From Clostridiaceae bacterium (GTDB lineage Bacteria; Bacillota; Clostridia; UBA1212; DUPL01), in assembly GCA_012838385.1 (NCBI GenBank), contig DUPL01000097.1:1-40591 (forward strand): 40,591 bases of DNA, written 5' to 3'. Positions 28,004-36,073 of the stretch are shown piece after piece (the first letter of the stretch is position 1; each line of letters opens with the position of its first letter). The notes under the pieces are model-generated. The model ran no database searches and was not told the origin of the DNA. It worked only from the letters and a program-made list of their open reading frames with translations. A program made the position numbers and the translations under genes.

Positions 28004-30913
28004 TTAATCCAGCACATCCAGTGTTTGTTTCACCTTCAAATCAAGACGCTCATTCTTCACCCATTCCCTTACTTCCTTACTGTTCTTGAATGGATGCTTC
28101 TCATGACGTCTTTTAATAACGTACTCAAGGAATTCGGAATAGGACATATCACTGAATTCCTTTTTTACAAATATGGTATTCATGCTGGTAAGGCTTGAGG
28201 TAAGGACATCCACCATTCCAATCTTGTCGGCAAAATATTTTTCCGTTACGCTTCTTAACAGGTACGGATTCCACGGATAACCAATGTCAGGAAATCCCTT
28301 GAAGTCGTCAACTGCCCTTCCTGCAATGTATCCTTTTTCAGCAATGAGGGAATGTAGCTTGTTAAGTATTGTTTTCTTAACCTTCTCCGTCATTACCTCT
28401 TCCTTGATTCTGCCCATTAAGCCTTTTGATACCTGCAAAAACTCATCATTAAGCTGAATCAGTATGCTTCTTAATGAAAGGTAAATTATGTGGTTCTGAT
28501 TAAAGATATCCACAATGTCATCTATGCTTATGACATCGTAATCTGCAAGAATTCTCTTTGCAACATCCAGGTTGCATGCGTCCACTGTTCCCAGTTTGGC
28601 TATGAATGGTCTTGAGAACTTAAACTCCTTTCCAAACATGTATCTCAGGACATCAAACAGCTCACTGTGGGAGTTTATATCGTTCCTTGTTAAGAAGTCT
28701 TGATAATTGTTTTTCAGAATTACATGAATCTTTCTTGCGGAAACGGGTATCTTTTCCGTATGCTCCACAAGAAGTTTTCTTAACTTTTCATAATCTTCAT
28801 TAACAATGTCCAGTTCTGATGCGTGTATGTATACACCGTCTTCCTTGGCTATTATGTTTCCATTCTTTTTAATATTTGTAGAAAATACAATGTCCTTCAT
28901 TCCAAGGAACTCATCACAAATCTCCTGCTTTGTGACCCTTCCGTTTGTCAGGACGAATCTTTCTATCTCCTTGTCAATGGTCCAGCCTTCCTCTTTGGAT
29001 ACGTAGTCTTTTCCCATTATGTAACTCTTGTCAAGCTCAGGCTTTAAAAGTCCCTGCAGGTTGAACCTGTTGTTAATGTTATACTCCTTCAATTCATCCT
29101 TGAAGTAGTTGAAGAGTTCCGCATAGGATACTATTATCTTGTGGCTCTCGTCTATGTATTTCTTTATCTTCTCTACAAGTTCGTCACTTATATGAACATA
29201 GGATTTGTGTATATGAACTCCCCTGTCATAAAGCACCCCAATATCCACAATGCGGGCAGAAATCGCCTTCGCACTTTTAGGTAGTCTTATGTTTCCAAAA
29301 AGTTCCCATATTCTTGCCTTGAACTTTTCAATTTCCTTGTCTTCATAGAGTTTAATGCCCTTTGGGTAGTAGTTTTTCAAAATATATTCATAAATTGTCT
29401 GCAGTGTAAGACTGCCCCTACAGTACATCTTGCCATAAAGCTTGTAATATTTTTTGAAATAGACTATAAGTATTTTCTTGTCAATTTTATGTTTGTTATG
29501 TATTTGGGTCAGAATTTTTTCTATCTTTTCCTGTGGTATGATTTTCTCAAGTTTTAATACTTCCTTCTCAGCCTTCTCAAGCTGTTTCTCCATTGATTTT
29601 GGCACAAGAATTCCTGCTCTTGTGTCATAGCAATATGTGGTTTTTGTAACAAGTTCGGTTAGTATGTTGCACAAGAATTCACCGTCCTCGTCCTTGCCCA
29701 GGTACTCATTAATTTCCTCACATTTCAATATATCCTTATTCAAATCAGCAACCATGAATGCAAACACGTCAAAGCCAATCCTGCTCAAACTTTGTGCGAT
29801 TGCCTTCTTTGCACGGGACTCAAGCTGCCTTACCCACTCCCTTGTCACATCGTAACTTTCCGATATGTTCTGAAGCGTTTCCTTATTGTACCTCCTTACA
29901 AGAACCTCCTTGATATCTATAGTCGTATACACACTGATGGTCTTCTCTACATCGTCCAGGCATGTTTTCCTGAGACTCTGACCAAGATAGTCAAGCAACA
30001 CCACAAGCGCACGCCTTTTATCATCATCAGCGCACACATCAGGTATGATATCCTTCAATTCATAAACTTTGTCAATCTGCTCAAGTTCTTCTTCAAGAGG
30101 TTCCAGTTCCAGCAAAATCTTCTCATCATTGATTATGTCCGTATATTGAGAAAGCCTTTTTGCCCGTCTTTCGCCTGGGATCTGGTCAAACTTTGCGAGC
30201 AGGTCTTTTGAGTACAAGTTGACCTTTGAGAAGTTTTGAAGGGCTTCCATTAATGCTAGCGTTTCCTTTGGACGTTTGTATGCATAACGCGCAATTTCGA
30301 TTCCAATATTGTTTATTGATTCCTTGGCATATTCAATTACGGCAATTTCATTGTCTTCCTTTTTGAGATTGCTTCTAGGTGGCCTTTCATTCAACAAAAG
30401 ACTTATTATCTCTTCCTTGACCCTTTCATTCATAAGGTTTACCACCTTGTATACAATCCCGGGTTCAGGAAAGTACATTCTTCTCGCCTTCATAACTTCG
30501 TTAAAAGATTTTACCCCTAGAGACCTTATCGATTTTATTTCTTTCTCGCTTTTTACGAATAGATCGAAGATGGTTCGCACTCTCGCCTTTAGAAGGGAGT
30601 TGTACGACCGGTTGGATAGGTTCATTTTTGCAACGCTGTCTTTTTCACCGAACATTATCTTTGTATCATACACTTTGTCAGAACCCAGGTTTACAGGAGT
30701 CTTGCCTTGGTATGCATCGTTCTTGATTTTCTCAATGCGGCTTTGCACCTCTTTATACTTCTGTCTTCCCAGCTTGTATTTGACTGCAAACACTATGTAG
30801 TCCGAGTCTGTGATTTGATGAAGATACTGGTAGTTGTTCTCCCTGCAGTATTTCAAAAACAGCTTGTCTTTTTCTTTGTCCAAATAGTCATCTATAAACA
30901 AATTGGGCCGCAA
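28004..30913 (-). CDS. alpha-CTD / sigma-region-4-like chimeric DNA-binding protein (long paralog)
   Basis: This 969-residue protein has the same plan as the downstream gene with more repeats. An alpha-CTD-like helix-hairpin-helix lies at about 97-146 (MNLSNRSYNSLLKARVRTIF, then IKSIRSLGVKSFNEV). A clear sigma region 4 helix-turn-helix is at 336-372 (TLQNISESYDVTREWVRQLE). About 509-590 is the module shared with the paralog (YILKNYYPKGIK, LPKSAKAISARIVDIGV, DRGVHIHKSYV). A second VYIHASELD copy lies near 694, and the ILRY/LLKPEL-FxRxFI-like end module occurs twice (about 596-640 and 724-772). The TTG start at 30913 has GGCGGGTGAT upstream; a promoter is at 30983-31011. No catalytic domain is seen. 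The pair probably forms one operon and may act on RNA polymerase, but nothing shows its targets. Confidence 0.8.
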   Translation of the reverse strand: MRPNLFIDDYLDKEKDKLFLKYCRENNYQYLHQITDSDYIVFAVKYKLGRQKYKEVQSRIEKIKNDAYQGKTPVNLGSDKVYDTKIMFGEKDSVAKMNLSNRSYNSLLKARVRTIFDLFVKSEKEIKSIRSLGVKSFNEVMKARRMYFPEPGIVYKVVNLMNERVKEEIISLLLNERPPRSNLKKEDNEIAVIEYAKESINNIGIEIARYAYKRPKETLALMEALQNFSKVNLYSKDLLAKFDQIPGERRAKRLSQYTDIINDEKILLELEPLEEELEQIDKVYELKDIIPDVCADDDKRRALVVLLDYLGQSLRKTCLDDVEKTISVYTTIDIKEVLVRRYNKETLQNISESYDVTREWVRQLESRAKKAIAQSLSRIGFDVFAFMVADLNKDILKCEEINEYLGKDEDGEFLCNILTELVTKTTYCYDTRAGILVPKSMEKQLEKAEKEVLKLEKIIPQEKIEKILTQIHNKHKIDKKILIVYFKKYYKLYGKMYCRGSLTLQTIYEYILKNYYPKGIKLYEDKEIEKFKARIWELFGNIRLPKSAKAISARIVDIGVLYDRGVHIHKSYVHISDELVEKIKKYIDESHKIIVSYAELFNYFKDELKEYNINNRFNLQGLLKPELDKSYIMGKDYVSKEEGWTIDKEIERFVLTNGRVTKQEICDEFLGMKDIVFSTNIKKNGNIIAKEDGVYIHASELDIVNEDYEKLRKLLVEHTEKIPVSARKIHVILKNNYQDFLTRNDINSHSELFDVLRYMFGKEFKFSRPFIAKLGTVDACNLDVAKRILADYDVISIDDIVDIFNQNHIIYLSLRSILIQLNDEFLQVSKGLMGRIKEEVMTEKVKKTILNKLHSLIAEKGYIAGRAVDDFKGFPDIGYPWNPYLLRSVTEKYFADKIGMVDVLTSSLTSMNTIFVKKEFSDMSYSEFLEYVIKRRHEKHPFKNSKEVREWVKNERLDLKVKQTLDVLD

Positions 30914-30982
30914 AAATTATCACCCGCCTGCTTTTGTTGTTCCTTTATTAAAATTTTGCATTAACTAGTGCTTTACATACCT

Positions 30983-31011
30983 ATTGTATAACAAGTTGTA
31001 CTCAATTGCAA
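30983..31011 (-). promoter_or_regulatory. putative promoter of the chimeric transcription-factor operon
   Basis: TTGCAA (31011-31006), 17 bases, TACAAT (30988-30983). The spacer holds AGTACAACTTGTTATAC, itself partly symmetric, so autoregulation is possible. Confidence 0.5.
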
Positions 31012-31111
31012 CACTTATTTTACAATTATACAGACATTTAAGAAAAAATCAAATGTGTTTCGTAATTATAAGGCGATTTTCAGCAAATATTTTACAAATT
31101 GACATAAAAAT

Positions 31112-31133
31112 AACCGGTTTAATCAAACCGGTC
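31112..31133 (-). terminator. terminator after the mgtE pair
   Basis: ACCGGTTT / AAACCGGT (8 bp) with a 4-base loop, followed on the minus strand by TTATTTTTATG, five bases after the mgtE stop. Confidence 0.75.
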
Positions 31134-31137
31134 ATTT

Positions 31138-32472
31138 TTAAAAATTCAAAAGTTTAGATGCAATATTAAAGAATATGGTAAGCGAACACATGTCAACAAT
31201 TGTTGTAATGAGCGGACCTGCCATGATTGCAGGATCAAGTTTTAACTTTCTTGCAAGAATCGGCAGAAAACCTCCAATAAGCTTTGCCAGCACCACCGTA
31301 CAATACAAACTTATGCACACGGTGATTGCAATCATCAAGCCAACCCTGCTAATTAATATTAGTCTTAGGAAATTTGCAAGACTCAATGCAAAGCCCACCA
31401 AAAGGCCAACTCTTAATTCCTTCCAAACAACTTTAAGTACATCTTTTGTCTCAATCTCGCCCAATGCAAGACCTCGAATTACCAACGTAGATGACTGCGC
31501 ACCTGAATTTCCTCCTGTGTCCATGAGCATAGGAATGAATGTGGACAGAATAAGCGCAGACTCAAGTAGATTGTTGTACTTTTTGATAATGCTGCCAGTT
31601 ACGATTGCGGTAAACATGAGTATCATGAGCCACATGATTCTATGCTTTGATAAATTCCACACACTGGTTTTCAGGTACTCTTCTTCAGAAGGCTGCATGG
31701 CCGCCATTATCTGCATGTCCTCCGTTGTCTCTAAATCAATAACGTCTACAATGTCGTCAATCGTTACAATTCCTACTAACCTTTTTTCGTTATCAACAAC
31801 AGGTATGGACAAAAGGTCGTACTTTTTAAACAGTGCAGCTGTAGACTCCCTGTCTTCAAGAGTGTGTGCGTAAATAAATTGTTTGTCCATTATGTCTCCC
31901 ACTATCTCATCATCATCGCTGAGAATTAGTTTGTGTATGCTGATAACGCCTTCAAGCATTCTCCTGGAATCAGTGACATAACAGGTATTGATTGTGGCTT
32001 TGTCAACGCCGGTTTTCTTGATATGGTAAAGGGCTTCCTTTACCGTCATGCTGGCTTTCAAATCAACATACTCCACGGTCATGATGCTGCCTGCCGAGTC
32101 CTCGGGATACTGCAGAAACTGATTGATAAGCGCTCTTCTTTCAAGGTCAGTATTTTTCAAAACCTTTTTAACGACATTGGAAGGCACTTCCTCAATCAAA
32201 TCCACAACATCGTCAAGAAACAGCATGTCAAGGATGCTTTCCGTTTCTTTGTCTGTTATGGATTCAACGACATATGCTTGCATTTCATAGGAGAAATAGG
32301 AGAACACATCCGCTGCAATTTCTTTAGGCAGAAGTCTGAAAACCATCAGAAGTTTGGGTCTTTCAAGTTCTTCCAAAAAGGATGCGATATCTACCTCATT
32401 CATTTGCACAATCGTGTTTTTCACCTGTGCAAACTTGTTTTGTTCAATAAGTCCGATCAGATGTTCTTTCAT
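31138..32472 (-). CDS. mgtE: magnesium transporter MgtE (second copy of tandem pair)
   Basis: This 444-residue protein is an MgtE-type Mg2+ channel/transporter. It has the N-terminal helical domain (about 1-125), a pair of CBS domains (about 126-250, DSAGSIMTVEYVDL and VGIVTIDDIVD) and five membrane helices from about 278. FIPMLMDTGGNSGAQSSTL and MAGPLITTIVDMCSL hold the pore residues, including the Asp of the last helix that binds Mg2+ in the known structure. This copy keeps acidic residues at positions 91 (D), 124 (E) and 318 (D). The ATG at 32472 follows AAAGGAG; an upstream TTG is rejected. It has its own structured leader and is the last gene before a terminator. Confidence 0.95.
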   Translation of the reverse strand: MKEHLIGLIEQNKFAQVKNTIVQMNEVDIASFLEELERPKLLMVFRLLPKEIAADVFSYFSYEMQAYVVESITDKETESILDMLFLDDVVDLIEEVPSNVVKKVLKNTDLERRALINQFLQYPEDSAGSIMTVEYVDLKASMTVKEALYHIKKTGVDKATINTCYVTDSRRMLEGVISIHKLILSDDDEIVGDIMDKQFIYAHTLEDRESTAALFKKYDLLSIPVVDNEKRLVGIVTIDDIVDVIDLETTEDMQIMAAMQPSEEEYLKTSVWNLSKHRIMWLMILMFTAIVTGSIIKKYNNLLESALILSTFIPMLMDTGGNSGAQSSTLVIRGLALGEIETKDVLKVVWKELRVGLLVGFALSLANFLRLILISRVGLMIAITVCISLYCTVVLAKLIGGFLPILARKLKLDPAIMAGPLITTIVDMCSLTIFFNIASKLLNF

Positions 32473-32604
32473 TTTTAGCGCTCCTTTCAAGAGAGCTAAA
32501 AACTTAAAGTGGTAGTTTCTAGCCCTCCAATATTATTTTGTTTTTTAAGTTGATTGAAACTACGTTCAGGATTAGGACTGGAATCCAAAACTACCACCAC
32601 CTTC
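32472..32604 (-). promoter_or_regulatory. structured leader of mgtE copy 2, possible riboswitch or RNA switch
   Basis: The leader can form a long-range stem GTGGTAGTTT / AAACTACCAC (32597-32588 with 32518-32509). Near the start codon TTTTTAGC (32502-32495) pairs with GCTAAAAA (32479-32472), enclosing the ribosome site GGAG. An upstream GGGCTAGAAA-containing segment can instead pair with the TTTTTAGCTCTC arm and free the ribosome site. The same block precedes the other mgtE. I do not recognise the class; the M-box consensus as I know it is not present. Confidence 0.6.
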
Positions 32605-32638
32605 AACTATATTATTTTTGCCAAGATCACAAAGTGTA

Positions 32639-33973
32639 TTAAATATTCAGTAGTTTCGATGAAATATTGAAAAATATGGTGAGCGAGCAAACGTCCACAA
32701 TCGTTGTAATGAGGGGACCTGCCATGATTGCAGGATCAAGTTTTAACTTTCTTGCAAGAATTGGCAGAAAACCTCCAATAAGCTTTGCCAGCACCACCGT
32801 ACAGTACAAACTAAAACATACGGCCAAAGCAATCATCAAGTCAACCCTGCTGATTAACAACAATCTTAAGAAATTCACAACACTTAACGCGAAGCCCACC
32901 AAAAGGCCAACTCTTAATTCCTTCCAAATAACTTTAAGCACATCTTTTGTCTCAATCTCGCCCAATGCAAGACCTCGAATTACCAACGTAGACGACTGAG
33001 CGCCTGAATTTCCTCCTGTGGCCATAAGCATTGGGATAAATGTGGACAGAATCAGTGCAGACTCAAGTAGATTATTGTACTTTTTGATAATGCTGCCTGC
33101 CAATATTGCGGTCAACATTAGTATAATGAGCCACATGATTCTCTGCTTTGACAGATTCCACACACTGGTTTTCAGATATGCTTCTTCCGAAGGCTGCATG
33201 GCCGCCATTATCTGCATGTCTTCGGTTGTCTCTAAATCAACAATGTCTACAATATCGTCAATCGTTACAATTCCGACAAGTCTTTTCTCGTTATCAACAA
33301 CAGGTATGGACAAAAGGTCGTACTTTTTAAACAGTGCAGCTGTAGACTCCCTATCTTCAAGAGTGTGGGCGTAAATGAACTGTCTGTCCATTAGTTCCCC
33401 CACTATCTCGTCATCATCACTTAGAATAAGTTTACGTATGCTGATAACTCCTTCAAGAATTCTCCTGGAATCAGTGACATAACAGGTATTGATTGTGGCT
33501 TTATCTACACCAGTTTTCTTGATATGGTAAAGAGCTTCCTTTACCGTCATGCTGGCTTTCAAATCAACATACTCCACGGTCATGATGCTGCCTGCAGAGT
33601 CCACGGGATACTGCAGAAACTGGTTGATGAGCGCTCTTCGTTCAAGGTCAGTATTTTTCAAAACCTTTTTAACGACATTGGAAGGCACTTCCTCAATCAA
33701 AGCCACAACATCGTCAAGAAACAGCAGATCAAGAATGCTTTCCGTTTCCTTGTCCGTTATGGATTCAACTATATATGCTTGCATTTCATAGGAGAAATAG
33801 GAGAACACATCCGCCGCAATTTCTTTAGGCAGAAGTCTGAAGACCATCAGGAGTTTGGGTCTTTCAAGTTCTTCCAAAAAGGTTGCGATGTCTACCTCAT
33901 TCATTTGCACAATTGTGTTTTTCACCTGTGCAAACTTGTTTTGTTCAATAAGTTCAATCAGATGTTCTTTCAT
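32639..33973 (-). CDS. mgtE: magnesium transporter MgtE (first copy of tandem pair, divergent acidic sites)
   Basis: This 444-residue protein is about 92-93% identical by eye to the downstream MgtE and has the same domains: N domain, two CBS domains, five membrane helices, and the conserved Asp427 in LITTIVDVCS. It differs at three acidic positions that the other copy keeps: Ala91 for Asp (DDVVALIEE), Val124 for Glu (YPVDSAG) and Ala318 for Asp (MLMATGGNSG). These changes might alter Mg2+ sensing or gating; that is inference. The ATG at 33973 follows AAAGGAG. The gene has its own promoter (34143-34170) and leader, and the second copy starts 166 bases after its stop. Confidence 0.95.
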   Translation of the reverse strand: MKEHLIELIEQNKFAQVKNTIVQMNEVDIATFLEELERPKLLMVFRLLPKEIAADVFSYFSYEMQAYIVESITDKETESILDLLFLDDVVALIEEVPSNVVKKVLKNTDLERRALINQFLQYPVDSAGSIMTVEYVDLKASMTVKEALYHIKKTGVDKATINTCYVTDSRRILEGVISIRKLILSDDDEIVGELMDRQFIYAHTLEDRESTAALFKKYDLLSIPVVDNEKRLVGIVTIDDIVDIVDLETTEDMQIMAAMQPSEEAYLKTSVWNLSKQRIMWLIILMLTAILAGSIIKKYNNLLESALILSTFIPMLMATGGNSGAQSSTLVIRGLALGEIETKDVLKVIWKELRVGLLVGFALSVVNFLRLLLISRVDLMIALAVCFSLYCTVVLAKLIGGFLPILARKLKLDPAIMAGPLITTIVDVCSLTIFFNISSKLLNI

Positions 33974-34104
33974 TTTTAGCACTCCTTTAAGAGAGCTAAA
34001 AACTTATAGTGGTAGTTTCTAGCCCTCTAATATTATTTTGTTTTTCGATTTGTTTGAAACACGGTTCAGGATAAGGACTGGAATCCAAAACTACCACCAC
34101 CTTC
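33973..34104 (-). promoter_or_regulatory. structured leader of mgtE copy 1, possible riboswitch or RNA switch
   Basis: This is the same leader as in copy 2. Long-range stem: 34097-34088 with 34018-34009 (10 bp). Ribosome-site hairpin: TTTTTAGC (34002-33995) with GCTAAAAA (33980-33973), hiding GGAG at 33985-33982. Competing helix: GAGGGCTAGAAA (34027-34016) with TTTTTAGCTCTC (34002-33991), 12 pairs including two G-U. The two last structures exclude each other, the mark of a translational switch. Ligand unknown; Mg2+ is the obvious guess from the genes. Confidence 0.6.
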
Positions 34105-34142
34105 ATACCTCATCTTTATTATTTTATTCATTGCATTATATT

Positions 34143-34170
34143 ATTCTACTACATTTATCGATAAAGTCAA
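34143..34170 (-). promoter_or_regulatory. putative promoter of the mgtE pair
   Basis: TTGACT (34170-34165), 16 bases, TAGAAT (34148-34143) on the minus strand, giving a leader of roughly 160 bases. The IS element begins only about 13 bases upstream. Confidence 0.5.
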
Positions 34171-34182
34171 TATTATGAAGTT

Positions 34183-34197
34183 CCTTTTTATGTAAAC
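34183..34197 (+). repeat. left 15-bp direct repeat of the IS element
   Basis: CCTTTTTATGTAAAC, identical to 36040-36054. It could be a long target-site duplication. Confidence 0.55.
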
Positions 34198-34206
34198 GGT
34201 CATTTT

Positions 34207-34307
34207 AAATGCAAAGGCTTCTTTGCATTTACTTCTTCCACATGTTATGGTTTAGTATCTTCAGTTGTTCATTGCTTAGTTTGCATTTACCTCTTCTTAA
34301 ATGCAAA
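34207..34307. repeat. two perfect dyads of the GTAAATGCAAA motif, left end of IS
   Basis: Dyad 1: AAATGCAAAG (34207-34216), GCTT, CTTTGCATTT (34221-34230). Dyad 2: TTTGCATTTA (34280-34289), 8 bases, TAAATGCAAA (34298-34307). Both are perfect 10-bp stems of the same motif, likely transposase-binding sites or transcription-blocking hairpins. Confidence 0.75.
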
Positions 34308-34455
34308 CAGCACTCTGAACTGGACAAGATTGCTGGTTAGCTCCTGAACTTTCTAATTCTTGTAAAGATACCTATATAAATTGCTACTACTTTTATCTTA
34401 AAACATGTGGTATATATATAAGTGTCTGCCCGGAGTAAGAAAGGAGTAATAATAC

Positions 34456-35763
34456 ATGGGCAAACATTTTACTATTGAGGATAGAATAAGTATTCAGCAA
34501 TTACTTAAAGAAGGTAAGTCTTACTCAGACATTGCAATCTGCCTTTGCAGATCAGTCAGTACCATTATGAGAGAAGTTAAGAACCATCGTGTTTTTATCA
34601 ATCGTAAAGATGTTACAACAATGCAAACCAAAAATGCGTGCTTAAAACGCTTCGATTGCAAGATATCAGGTAAATGCAAGAAACCTACATGCACTGCAAT
34701 ACATAAGCGTAATTGCAAAATATGTGGTGGTTGCAACGATTACTGCAGTGAGTTTGAAGAAGAGATCTGTAAAAAATATGATTCGCCACCGTACGTTTGC
34801 AACAGTTGTGAAAAGAAGCCAAGATGTCCACTTTCTAAATATGTATACGATGCTGCAAAAGCGCAAAATGCCTACCAAGATAAACTTTCAGAATCTAGGA
34901 AAGGCATTTCTGTTACTAGTGAAGAGCTGAACCGTATTGATGAAATAGTTTCACCAAGATTACAAAAAGGCCAATCTATACATTCAATATGTGCAGATGA
35001 AAAAGATGTCTTAAATCTTTCAGAGCGAAGTGTGTACAAGTATGTAAACAAGGGACTTTTATCAGCAAAGCCAACTGATTTGCAACGTACTGTCCAAAGA
35101 AGGCCACGCAAAAAAGCAGGACCAGCAGTAAAAGTTGACAAGCAATGTTATAAAGACAGAACTTACACGGATTTTGAGAAATATCTGGAGCAAAATAATA
35201 ATCCTAATGTTGTTGAAATGGACTCTATTGTAGGAAAACAAGGCGAAGTAGGAGTAGTCCTGTCATTGTTGTTAAGAAACTGTGATTTACAGCTCTACTT
35301 CTACCGCAGTTACAATACCGCTCGTTCAGTTACAGAGATATTTGATGAGCTGAGATCAAAGTTGACAGATTCTGAATACTCAAAACTCTTCAAATGCATC
35401 TTAGCTGATAGGGGCACAGAGTTCACCGATCCAGTCGCTATAGAAGTTAATAAGGATACAGGGGAAATCCAAACGAGAGTATTCTACTGTGACCCAATGA
35501 ATTCAAACCAAAAGGCAAAATGTGAACGGAACCATGAGTTTTTCCGCTACATTTTGCCTAAAGGCTCGTCCTTTTCTGCCCTCACGCGGAAAAAGACGGA
35601 CATGATAACAAACCATGTTAATTCATACCCAAGGCCTCGGCTTGGGGAAAAGTCACCTATTGCTGTTTTTAAAGCAATATATGGTGATGAGCTTGCAAAC
35701 AAACTTGGGCTTGTTGAAATACCCGCAGAAGAGATTATTTTGACACCACAACTACTAAAATAA
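34456..35763 (+). CDS. IS30-family-like transposase with cysteine-rich insertion
   Basis: This 435-residue protein opens with the IS30-type helix-turn-helix (FTIEDRISIQQLLKEGKSYS, then RSVSTIMREVK). The DDE residues are visible: Asp256 in VVEMDSIVGKQG, Asp318 in ILADRGTEF and Glu357 in KCERNHEFFRYILPKG. Between them and the N-terminal domain lies an 11-cysteine region (residues 68-124) that may bind zinc; it makes the protein longer than the classical IS30 transposase. A second helix-turn-helix (LNLSERSVYKYVNKGLL) follows. The frame is intact and the ribosome site AAGGAG lies upstream, so the enzyme may be active. Confidence 0.92.
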   Translation: MGKHFTIEDRISIQQLLKEGKSYSDIAICLCRSVSTIMREVKNHRVFINRKDVTTMQTKNACLKRFDCKISGKCKKPTCTAIHKRNCKICGGCNDYCSEFEEEICKKYDSPPYVCNSCEKKPRCPLSKYVYDAAKAQNAYQDKLSESRKGISVTSEELNRIDEIVSPRLQKGQSIHSICADEKDVLNLSERSVYKYVNKGLLSAKPTDLQRTVQRRPRKKAGPAVKVDKQCYKDRTYTDFEKYLEQNNNPNVVEMDSIVGKQGEVGVVLSLLLRNCDLQLYFYRSYNTARSVTEIFDELRSKLTDSEYSKLFKCILADRGTEFTDPVAIEVNKDTGEIQTRVFYCDPMNSNQKAKCERNHEFFRYILPKGSSFSALTRKKTDMITNHVNSYPRPRLGEKSPIAVFKAIYGDELANKLGLVEIPAEEIILTPQLLK

Positions 35764-35811
35764 TAAGTGCTTAAAGCAACTCCAGGCAGGCAGATATGGT
35801 AATATATTACT

Positions 35812-35849
35812 TTGCGTTTACTTCTTCGTAAAAATCGAGAAAAACGCAA
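35812..35849. repeat. dyad of the IS motif downstream of the transposase
   Basis: TTGCGTTT (35812-35819) and AAACGCAA (35842-35849) are inverted copies of the IS motif, 22 bases apart. The stretch 35850-35959 shows nothing recognisable. Confidence 0.55.
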
Positions 35850-35959
35850 GGTTAGATTGTCATGTCCCAAAATATATACAAACTTCACCTTTCACCTTCG
35901 ATTATAGGGCAAAACAGCAAAAAATACAACGATTTCTCTGTTATTTACAGAAATTACCG

Positions 35960-36037
35960 TTGCATTTACTTTTGCAAATTGCGTTTACTTTTACAAATTG
36001 CATTTACTACTTCCATTTTGCGTTTACTTTTTCAATT
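35960..36037 (+). repeat. four tandem iterons TTGCRTTTACT, right end of IS
   Basis: Copies start at 35960, 35979, 35998 and 36018, a regular 19, 19, 20-base step (about two helical turns). Units: TTGCATTTACTTTTGCAAA, TTGCGTTTACTTTTACAAA, TTGCATTTACTACTTCCATT, TTGCGTTTACTTTTTCAATT. All point the same way and would lie on one face of the DNA. Confidence 0.8.
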
Positions 36038-36039
36038 AA

Positions 36040-36054
36040 CCTTTTTATGTAAAC
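36040..36054 (+). repeat. right 15-bp direct repeat of the IS element
   Basis: CCTTTTTATGTAAAC, identical to 34183-34197 and 1,857 bases from it. Confidence 0.55.
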
Positions 36055-36073
36055 AATTATTTTCTTGTGTGTG

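Larger units (their letters stand above)
34183..36054. mobile_element. IS30-family-like insertion element
   Basis: An IS30-like transposase gene is flanked by exact 15-bp direct repeats (34183-34197 and 36040-36054). Between them, both flanks hold many copies of one motif, GTAAAYGCAA. I see no clean terminal inverted repeats at the repeat borders, so the exact ends are uncertain. If the repeat is a target duplication, the original site was the intergenic region between the mgtE promoter and the terminator of the surface operon. The stretch 34308-34455 upstream of the transposase shows nothing else except its ribosome site. Confidence 0.6.

Noticed and set aside
31175-31873. Long plus-strand frames opposite the two mgtE genes
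   Set aside because: Both are antisense frames to well-identified transporter genes, duplicated only because the genes are duplicated.
32472-32604. M-box (ykoK) Mg2+ riboswitch upstream of mgtE
   Set aside because: The expected conserved segments of the M-box are not visible; the leader is left as an unclassified candidate.
35960-36037. CRISPR array
   Set aside because: The repeats are 19-20 bases end to end without spacers, and no cas genes are present.
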